Position numbers and translations under genes: made by a program. From Heloderma charlesbogerti (lineage: Eukaryota > Chordata > Lepidosauria > Squamata > Helodermatidae), in assembly GCA_026122225.1 (NCBI GenBank), contig JANEZZ010002061.1, forward strand, positions 434,001 through 498,000: 64,000 bases of DNA, given 5' to 3'. Below are positions 56,601 to 64,000 of the stretch, piece after piece. The notes beneath the pieces were generated by a model, which saw nothing but the letters and a program-made list of their open reading frames with translations, was not told the DNA's origin and searched no databases. Position 1 is the first letter of the stretch. The number at the start of each line of letters is the position of its first letter.

Positions 56601-57365
56601 TTAACCATTTCCTCTCTGTTAATTATGCCAGTCCAGTGAAGGGTAGCATATAGTTGCACCTTGGTGTCACCCAAGGTTCTTCATAGCAACCTTGAAGTTG
56701 TTCTAAAAACCTGACAGTTGCCAGCCTTCCTGTTCAGAAAATTAGCGTTTTGGTTTTCATCTCTGGGATGGCAGTTTTTAGTCCTGGATGAGTGCCTTCC
56801 CCATGTTTCTTCTGATCCTGCCACCACTTTACACACACAGTAGATACTTACTGTGTTCCCCTGCTATACCAGACAAGCTGTATGCTGTACAAAAAAGTCA
56901 CCAAGTAACTATGCCAGCTATAGCTGAGAGTGACTTAAGGGCCTTTCTGGCTTTGCAGGGATATCATGCTCCCATGGCATACTTTCAGTGTTTGTGAAGC
57001 TGTGCTTTATTTTGTCTGCATTTCATACTGTACAAAATGAATTTGCAGTAATATTTTCAGTATAAAAGCAGGCACTGCATTAGATAGATTGTTGCTTTTC
57101 TTCAAAATATTTTTTTCTTTTCTTGATGTTAAAACAAATTTTCTTATTCTTAGGAAGAGCCTGTTATGTGTGGAGGAGCTCTCTCTGGTAACAAAATGTC
57201 ATCTTGCTCTTGCAGTTAACACATCCTGGACTCTTGGACTGTCACCATTTTTACTAATTCTCCATTTTGTTACAGTCTACCAAGTGAAGCAAGTGCTGGT
57301 TTGGGGGGAGTGGGGGGGGGCAAAAGGAATAATCTGGCTTCTTTTTCAGTCATCAGGAAATAAAA
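53676..57365. other. CUL9 intron 2, no gene recognised
   Basis: Contains a small palindrome at about 55062-55102 (TTACTGTCAAGTTACTTGAC / AGTAACCCAG) and a repeat fragment at 56225-56290 (TAGTACCTTAAAGACTAACA). Short open frames have no splice or similarity support. Confidence 0.45.
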
Positions 57366-57367
57366 GT

Positions 57368-57518
57368 TGAGCAAGCTGAGCACACTGGAGGCCTTCAAGA
57401 CGAGGCTGGACAGCCATTTGTCAGGGATGCTCTGACTTGGATTCCTGCATTGAGCAGGGGGTTGGACTCGATGGCCTTGTAGGCCCCTTCCAACCCTACT
57501 ATTCTATGATTCTAAGTC
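57368..57518 (+). repeat. CR1 LINE 3' end of the bird/reptile type
   Basis: GCAAGCTGAGCACACTGGAG, GGACAGCCATTTGTCAGGGA, GGGGTTGGACTCGATGGCC and the tail CTACTATTCTATGATTCTA. Confidence 0.9.
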
Positions 57519-57545
57519 TAGATCACCATTAGCATTGGTAATCAT

Positions 57546-58257
57546 TAAGGCCGTGCACTGCTTCGGTCTGAATCTCAAATTCTGAAGCAGATTGGGGTGA
57601 TTTGGACCAAATTGGTACAGCTCCAGAGCAGGTCAGGATCAGTCTGAAGTGGCAGGATCAATCTGAAGTGCCTTGGACCACTTCGGCCTGATCCAGACAG
57701 CTGCCTGGCCCCTTGCTCCTTACTTGGACCCATGGGGAGCAGCTGTTGCTGTCTTGGAAGGAGTTGCCATTTTCTTTTAAAATGGTGACTCTTCTTCTTC
57801 TTCTTCTTCTTCTTCTTCTTCTTCTTCTTCTTCTTCTTCTAGTAATTAAATGTTGCATAGATTGCGGCCATAAGGGGGCCATCTATGCAATAATACAGGT
57901 GTAAATGGCCCAATGCAACATTTAATTACCGGAAGAAGAATTGTCTCCATTTTAAAAGAAGATGACGACTCCCTCCAAGGCAGCAAGGGCTGTGGGAGCT
58001 CCCCACGGATCCAGGTAAGGAGCAGGGGGCTCACGCAGCTGGGCGTGGGCAGGCATGGGGCTCATGTGGCTGGTCAGGGGGTGGGTGCGGGGCTCGCAGG
58101 GTGGGGTGGGGTGTGATTCAGCTGTTCGGATCTCGCTTTGGATCTGGAGGTCGAAGTGGGTCAGCCCGGCTCCGGATTGGCCCGAGGTGGGTCGGGGCTA
58201 ATTTGGAAGCTCCGAGTCGGGCTCCAAAGCCATTCGGGGGTCCCTGCACAGCCCTAG
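57546..58257. repeat. 0.7-kb foldback element with an internal (CTT)n run
   Basis: Ends AGGCCGTGCACTGCTTCGG and TCGGGGGTCCCTGCACAGCCC are imperfect inverted repeats. The centre is a hairpin with 18-nt arms, 57841-57858 and 57913-57930, that differ at one position (TAATTAAATGTTGCAT). (CTT)n with 16-17 units fills 57790-57840 in the left arm only; the right arm has just GAAGAAGAA. Flanks GGTAATCATTA and AGTAACCATTA may be a diverged target duplication. Related to 16068-16702. Confidence 0.75.
57790..57840. repeat. (CTT)n / (GAA)n microsatellite
   Basis: About 17 uninterrupted CTT units. The poly-Leu and poly-Arg frames it creates are artefacts. Confidence 0.95.
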
Positions 58258-59164
58258 TAACCATTACTGAGTAACTGGTGTGCAGTAGCTTCTAAATGGC
58301 TCAGTGCAAGTTTTACTGTCATGTTTTGTAGAGATAAATGGCTTTGTTTGGTACTTAGGTTTTTGAGGCTTTGAAAGAGTAGATCTAGGGTGGGTCACTC
58401 ACTAGAAACTGGTACAGAGAGACATAACGCTCCTGGGGAGTGGGCACGGGAATCATCCTCTCCCCAGCATACATTCCCAAACCCTTTTCCTGCTGACCTT
58501 AACAGTTGCCAGTGCTAACCAGAATTTGCAAACCAGCTTCAAACCCTGGATTCAAATCCTGGTTAAGATGGAAATATTAACCTTCATCATGATTAAGGTC
58601 TGTGGGAAAAGGGCTGGGGAAATTCATGTGGGAGAGGAGGCAACATACAATCTCACGGCCTGCTCCTGTTCTCTTTACCATGGTTAAGAGATTGGGACTA
58701 TTAAGTCTGCACCAGCTTCAAGTAGCCTGCAGGCTTCACCAAGCACCTCACTTTTAATTTATGGTGGGCAAAAGGAAGTTTATGCTTTCATGGTTATGAA
58801 AATATATTTGAAGACACGAGAGTAGCGTCTTTGAGATTTTCAATTACCAGAAGAGAGACTTATCTTAAAACCTGTCTTGTTTTTACTTTTTGTGAATTTA
58901 AGGGGGCCTAGAAATGCCAGATGTCTATTCTGGTAAGATAGGACTTGTCTCCCATGAGTAATGTGTTCATCTACCACATTCATACAAATCATACCTAGGG
59001 CTCTCTAGTTTGTGACATGTTTTTAATATGTGTGTTGGAGCTAAATAAGGTGTCAGCATCCGGAATAGGTATATAATGCTGGAGAAGCTTCTAATTTTTT
59101 GTGAAAACTCCTTTTACTGGCAGAATATGAGGGACAGCACTAAGTGTGTCTGTTTTGGTTTCAG
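58258..59164. other. CUL9 intron 2, distal part
   Basis: No exon. Possible decayed foldback at 58480-58700 (CTGGTTAAGATGG / TACCATGGTTAAGAG). The exon 3 acceptor tract is at the end. Confidence 0.4.
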
Positions 59165-59319
59165 GAAGCCGAGCTTATGTTCTCTTGTCGCTGAGCCAGC
59201 AGGATGGCATTGAGCAGCATATGGATTTTGACAGTCGTTATACTCTCTTAGAGCTGTTTGCAGAGACGACATCCTCTGAAGAGCACTGCATGTCCTTTGA
59301 GGGGATCCATCTTCCTCAG
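59165..59319 (+). CDS. CUL9: CUL9 exon 3
   Basis: A 155-nt exon after TTTGGTTTCAG and before GTATCAG, entering in phase 1 and leaving in phase 0. It reads [20 protein letters not shown], then [20 protein letters not shown], then [11 protein letters not shown] (residues about 200-251), almost identical to mammalian CUL9 and also close to CUL7. It belongs to the helical N-terminal region. Confidence 0.95.
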
Positions 59320-59665
59320 GTATCAGCTGATCTTGGTGGCTCTGATATGGGCATAAAGGTCTCTTGTGAAGATAGATGGTTCAAAATGCAAGGATGTGAA
59401 GGCATGTCTGAGACACAGATGGGAATAAGGGTGGAGTGGCCTAAAGACCAATATTATGGAGAATAACACTGCCTACGTGACTTGTCTCGAGTGGAGGTGG
59501 GTGATGATAGGTTTGGAGAATGTCTGAAAGAGAGAATTCATAGTGGGCAGAAAACTCATTAGAAATCGAGATATAACACAAAATTATCCAAGGCATAGCT
59601 AAACAGCTAATAAGAGGACAACTTAATTTCCTAGCTGTTGGTCTCATACGCTCTGTCTGTTTCAG

Positions 59666-60199
59666 ATTCCAGGGAAGTTGCTGTTTTCTCTGGTGAAGCG
59701 CTATCTGTGTGTCACCTCCCTCATGGACAAGCTTAACAGCACCACAGAACTGGGAGGGGAGCGCCAAGACACTGCAGCCCCCAGTGCAAACTTTGGGGAA
59801 CAGAGCCGGGTGCAACGGGAATTTGATTTCAGCATGGCCATGGCGAATCTCATTTCAGAGTTGGTGCGGGTCATGGGCTGGGACCGCAGCCAAGAGAGGG
59901 AGCTTCTTTCCCTGAGGGAAATGCAGCCTCGTGTTGTTCGATCTATCTTCCAGCCCAAGGGCTCCACTTGTACTGCTGTTCAGGTGCCTCTGGTAGCTCC
60001 AAAGCCTTCACCAAGGAAGAAGCAAGGCCAAGCTTTCTTGACTTTGTCGGATTTCTCCAGTCGTAGCAGCTACGTAGAATACGTGCAGGAGAATCTGAAG
60101 CCAGGGATGGCTGTGCGGATGTTGGAAGACTATGAGGAGATCAATGCTGGAGATGAGGGCGAATTTTGTCAAAACAATAGTGGGATGCCTCCTGTACAG
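59666..60199 (+). CDS. CUL9: CUL9 exon 4 (N-terminal region and beginning of the CPH domain)
   Basis: A 534-nt exon between CTGTTTCAG and GTATGTG, phase 0 at both ends, 178 codons (residues 252-429). It opens IPGKLLFSLVKRYLCVTSLM, as in mammalian CUL9. A variable Gln/Arg/Glu-rich linker follows, then from about residue 382 the start of the CPH (CUL7/PARC/HERC2) domain: SSRSSYVEYVQE, LKPGMAVRMLEDYEEINAGD and EGEFCQNNSGMPPVQ. In CUL7 and CUL9 this domain is the p53-binding module. The rest of the domain should be on the next exon, outside the window. A Cys replaces the Arg seen in the mammalian EGEFRQ. Confidence 0.95.
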
Positions 60200-60635
60200 G
60201 TATGTGATTTGGGAAAAGAAGGACAGGTGAAGCAGAGCCATTGGAAGAAGTAGAAGGTGAAGGGATGGTTCCTCCTATGGCTCAGGTGTTGTTCCTTTTG
60301 GTGTAATAGTTAACTGATATTCTAAACTTGAACAGTGTGAGAGGCAGTAGGGAGAACAGAGGAAAGTCAGAAGTAAGGGTATCAATGAACCACGTTTCCT
60401 AGGAAGTTCATCACTGGAAGTGTTTAAGGTAGCACTTCATTTACAGGATTTCCCCCCACTAGGCAGCAGACCCAATAATGATGTGACTACTGAGTTTTAT
60501 TTCCAGTCCTACAATTTGTTGGTTATATTTCGCCAGCAGCCATCATGCCATGAAGGGAAAATGTACATCATTTAAAAAAAATGATCTGTCAGATTTACTC
60601 CCCTCCCCAATTCCATAATTAAAATACTTTAAGGG
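60200..60635. other. Start of CUL9 intron 4
   Basis: No coding continuation beyond the GTATGTG donor and no repeat recognised until the L2 LINE. Confidence 0.5.
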
Positions 60636-60639
60636 AACC

Positions 60640-62525
60640 AAGGATAAAGCTCACGCAGCTCCGAGGTATACTCCAGACCTGAGAGCAATGAGGCAAAATA
60701 GGAGACGTCTTGAGTGCAGATGGAGAAAAACTCCTACAGGATCCAATCAAGCACTGGTTTATCCTTACGGTCATGTATATTCAGGGGCAGTGAGGAGGGC
60801 AAAGAAGCAACCTTGCTGCGTCTATTGAATCCTCTGCGTTGCGCAGTAGAGCTTTTCAAGGTCATCCAGGGCTTATTACATGCTGGCCTTAAGGATGCTG
60901 TGGATCCATCTGAGGCCTGCTGTAATACACTTGCTAGGCACTTCCAAGATCAAATCTCTTGCATCTGCTTGGATGGAGACTCCAGTGTTACAGCAGGTGA
61001 ATCAGGTGAAGTTGATTTTCAGTTGGTACAGGTCAAGAAGCCCTCCCTGGACCTGGAAAATCTTTAGGCCAGGGGCAAAATGTTCCTTTCCTGGGCAAGG
61101 TCCTTGAGTGGGGGGGTTCAACCAGCTCCAGACGCTCTTGGGCAAGAACAATTATCTGGACTCATTTCAATCATGGTTCAGGGTTTTGGCACAGAAATGT
61201 CAGGAGAGAGATGGGGGAGTGTGACCTTGTTGATTGCTGGCTTTTGAAACCATCAACCATGGTTCCCTTCTGGGATGATTGTCTGAGTTGGGAGTAGGAG
61301 GTACTGCATTGCATTAATTTCACTCCAGCTCCAGAAGGTGGTGCTTGGGGAATATTGCTCAGCCCTGTGGATTCTCCAGTATGGGATTCTGCAGGAGTTG
61401 TTTTTTTTCCCCCCATGCTATTTAACATCTACATACAAATGCTGAGTGGTGTCATCTGGAGTTTTGGAGTGTGTTGTCATCAGCATGCTGATGACATGCA
61501 GCTCTATTTCTCCTTTTCATCTTCATCAGGTGAGGTTATAGATGTTCTAGATCGGTGCCTGGGTACGACAATGGACTGGATGAGGGCTAATAAACTGAAG
61601 CACAATCCAGACAAGGCCAAGATACTATTTGTGGTGGCACTTCTGACCAGATGGAGGGTGCTCAACCTGTTCTAGATGGGGTTGCATTCCCCGCGAGTGG
61701 GTTCGTAGCTTGGGGTTTCTCCTGGAGCTATCTTTGTCACTTGAGCCTCAGGTGGCTTAAGTGGCTAGGAATGCCTTCTACCAGCTTCGGTTGGTGGCCC
61801 AGCTACACTCCATCTGGGCAAGAATAATCTGGCTTGAATTGTCTATGCTCTGGTAACCTCCAGTTAGATTACTGCAATGGACTCTGCGTGGTGCTGTCTT
61901 TGAAGACCATTCAGAAGCTGTAGCTTGTGCAAAATGTGGTGGCCAGATTGACAAAAGGGACAAGAGAACATATAACACCGATTCTGTCCTGCTTGCACTG
62001 GCTGCCTATATGTTTTTGAGCCCTATTCAAGGTGTTGGTTTTGACCTATAAAGCCTTACACAGTTCATGACCTCAGTACCTGGCAGAGTGGTACACAGGT
62101 AGGCTCTTCTGGCATGAGCCTACCTGTATGCTATGCTTATCAAAGGCCCTCCTCCAGGTGCCTTCTCTGAGGGAGGCTCGAGAGGTGACAACAAGGGAGA
62201 AGTGGTGCCCCCCTCCCCCCGATTATGGAACAATTTCCCCAACGAGGCGTGCCTGGTGCCAACACTGTTATTTTTTTTGGCACCAGGTTAAGACTTTCTT
62301 CTGCTCTCAGGCATTTGGCATTGTATGATAAGGTTAATTCAGGCCCTGGATTTCTTACTGTTGATGGCTGAAATTGTTTACATGTTTGTGTGCTGTCTGT
62401 TTATATGTTTGTATGTAAACTTTTTGATAATATGCATGGTATTGTATTTTTAAGGTTATTAATCTCTGTAAACCACCCAGAGAGCTTTGACTATTGGGTG
62501 GTATAGAAATGTAAGAAAGGAAAGG
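60640..62525 (+). mobile_element. L2-clade LINE, 5'-truncated, inactivated (RT domain to 3' end)
   Basis: About 1.9 kb. Decayed RT text includes MLFNIYIQMLSGVIWSFGV, the catalytic-type motif HADDMQLYFSFSSSSGEVID (Y of YADD replaced by H) and DWMRANKLKHNPDKAKILF (61355-61675). Earlier pieces are in other frames, so several frameshifts have accumulated. The 3' UTR runs to GTAAACCACCCAGAGAGCTT, TATTGGGTGGTATAGAAATG and a GAAAGGAAAGG tail. It is in sense orientation within CUL9 intron 4. Confidence 0.85.
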
Positions 62526-63425
62526 AAAGCAGTTACAGGGAGTGAAGAGAGCATGTGGGCCTATGAGAGTGTGGTTTGACAAGACCAGTGTTTAAGTTTA
62601 AAAGGGTCACTTCTTCAATCTAAATTTTTTAAGAAGGGGTTGGACTTTTTGCCTGTAACGTAAATTATACATTCAGTATTTCTTTGTTTCTTTTCCATGT
62701 TAAACTGTATGATCCACTAGGTATTGTTTAAGGTTATCCCAAAAGTTTACCCACAGGCCCCCCCCCCCCCAGGGGTTTATGTATGTGTGACTTTTAACAA
62801 CTTCCTTTACACTTACACACACACACACACACAGAGCTTATTTTTTTGGCATGCTGTTCATTGCTGGTTTGGAGCAGCTTCTTTCTTCAATCTAGACTTA
62901 GGAGAGCGGTTTTTTTTTAAAAAATCAGGCAGTCAGGGATCACATAGGCAAAGTGATGATCTCATGTATTTAGCAGCCAACTTGGAGTAAGGGCAGTGCT
63001 TTTTGCTCTCACTCTGAATGGACAAATGTTTTTGCACTCCCTCCCAACAAACAAGAGCTGGTTTTGTTTTATATCTTTATGTGAAGTGCGTCCTCCCTGT
63101 TCCAGCTCAGCCCACATCTTTCAGATGTGTTTGACCGAAAATGAACTATCACTTCTAGGACACAATGTTATATTGATGATACATGGGGTATGTTGCACCA
63201 CTTGGCATCTGGTATTTCTTTGGATGCTTGTTTTGTTTCTTACGTTTCTTACCAATTTGTACAGGTCATGTGATATTTTTATTGTTTGTTTGTATGGCAG
63301 AATTACTTTTTCTTGTGCTTGGCTATATATTGTTGTAGTTAGAGTTAAATAGCATGTTATTATTTATTCAACTTACCCTGTGTCCTCAGATGATCATTAG
63401 TAATGATTTCCTCAGGTTAATTGTG
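62526..63425. other. CUL9 intron 4, no gene
   Basis: C homopolymer (62758-62770) and a (CA)n run (62812-62834); otherwise unassigned. The 118-codon open frame at 62996-63352 shows no family similarity. Confidence 0.45.
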
Positions 63426-63435
63426 TTCTGGTTTT

Positions 63436-64000
63436 GTTGTTGTTCAGTCGTTCAGTCGTGTCCAACTCTTCGTGACCCCATGGACCATAGCACGCCAGGC
63501 CTTCCTGTCCTGCGCTCTCTCCCGGAGCGTGCTCAAGTTCATATTCATTGCATCCGTGATGCTATCTAGCCATCTCATCCTCTGCCGTCCCCTTCTCCTT
63601 TTGCCTTCAGTCTTTCCCAGCATCAATGACTTTTCCAGTGACTTTTCACATTTGGTGGCCAAAATATTTGAGCTTCAGCTTCAGTCTCTGTCCTTCCAAT
63701 GAGCAGTCAGGGTTGATTTCCTTTAGGATGGACTGATTTGACCTCCTTGCAGTCCAGGGGACTCGTAAGAGTCTTCTCCAGCACCACAGTTCGAAAGCAT
63801 TGATTCTTCAGCGCCCAGCCTTCCTTATAGTCCAGCTCTCACAGCCATACATTACTACTGGGAAAACCATAGCTTTGATTAGACGGACCTTTGTCAGCAA
63901 GGTGATGTCTCTGCTTCTTACTATGCTGTCTAGGTTTGCCATAGCTTTCCTCCCAAGGAGCAAGCGTCTTTTAATTTCATGGCTACAGTCACTGTCTGCA
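63436..64000 (-). repeat. Bov-B (RTE clade) LINE 3' end, minus strand, cut by the window edge
   Basis: Begins with the reversed Bov-B tail TTGTTGTTCAGTCGTTCAGT and CGTGTCCAACTCTTCGTGAC. The reverse strand encodes GKTEGKRRRGRQRMRWLDSI and then MNLSTLRERAQDRKAWRAMV. The element continues past 64000, with further RTE text up to the edge, so it is longer than the copy at 32743. One base-level lesion separates the frames near 63660. Confidence 0.93.

Larger units (their letters stand above)
36784..64000 (+). other. CUL9: CUL9 (PARC) gene, 5' portion
   Basis: CUL9 is a very large (about 2500 residues in human) cytoplasmic E3 ubiquitin ligase scaffold with CPH, DOC, cullin and RING-IBR-RING regions. 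It binds p53 and is related to CUL7. Three coding exons are visible: 47782-48379, 59165-59319 and 59666-60199. They join in frame to 429 N-terminal residues that align throughout with the mammalian protein. Exon 5, which should continue the CPH domain with a tryptophan-rich segment, was not found before the window ends, so intron 4 exceeds 3.8 kb. Intron 1 would be about 10.9 kb and intron 2 is 10.8 kb, both swollen by repeats. Confidence 0.93.

Noticed and set aside
57658..57904. Poly-Arg and poly-Leu proteins
   Set aside because: Products of reading the (CTT)n microsatellite in either direction.
62996..63352. 118-codon frame as CUL9 exon 5
   Set aside because: Its residues do not continue the CPH domain (a tryptophan-rich segment is expected) and no suitable acceptor precedes it.

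Overview
This is vertebrate chromosomal DNA, almost certainly from a squamate reptile (lizard or snake). It carries multi-exon genes with GT-AG introns, a CpG island, and a repeat set typical of squamates: a Sauria-type tRNA SINE with a Bov-B-like tail, Bov-B/RTE LINE 3' ends, CR1, L2 and L1 LINEs, MIR-like SINEs, and many palindromic (foldback) MITE-like elements. There is no bacterial, plasmid or CRISPR content. No species is assigned.

Two protein-coding genes lie head to tail on the + strand, in the same order as SRF-CUL9 on human 6p21. (1) The 3' part of SRF (serum response factor) occupies 8054-27850, with coding exons at 8054-8315, 19630-19749, 23261-23452, 24300-24376 and 27755-27850. 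A further candidate exon at 8979-9161 is not part of the mammalian SRF protein as I know it. The MADS-box exons lie upstream of the window. The 3' UTR starts at 27851 and may run to an AATAAA at 32152. (2) The 5' part of CUL9 (PARC) follows. A CpG-island promoter with an NRF-1-like site and a candidate noncoding exon 1 sits at about 36380-37330. Coding exons 2-4 are at 47782-48379, 59165-59319 and 59666-60199, giving the first 429 residues. The rest of the gene is beyond the right edge.

Layout: 1-8053 is SRF intron or upstream sequence filled with repeats. 8054-27850 holds the SRF transactivation-domain exons. 27851-32180 is the probable SRF 3' UTR. 32180-36380 is the intergenic spacer, with Bov-B, a MIR-like SINE, an L1 fragment and a CR1. 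36380-37330 is the CUL9 promoter island. 37330-47767 is CUL9 intron 1, with an L1 ORF1-only element. 48380-59164 is CUL9 intron 2, and 60200-64000 is intron 4, with a long L2 LINE and a Bov-B end.

The two genes are functionally unrelated neighbours: SRF is a MADS transcription factor of immediate-early and muscle genes, and CUL9 is a cytoplasmic RBR/cullin E3 scaffold that binds p53. The observations most worth checking are the extra in-frame Q/P-rich SRF exon, a 4-copy 55-bp intronic minisatellite carrying a CCAAT motif in each unit, the loss of one serine in an SRF SQ pair, the L1 ORF1-only element, and several foldback families in introns and the SRF 3' UTR.
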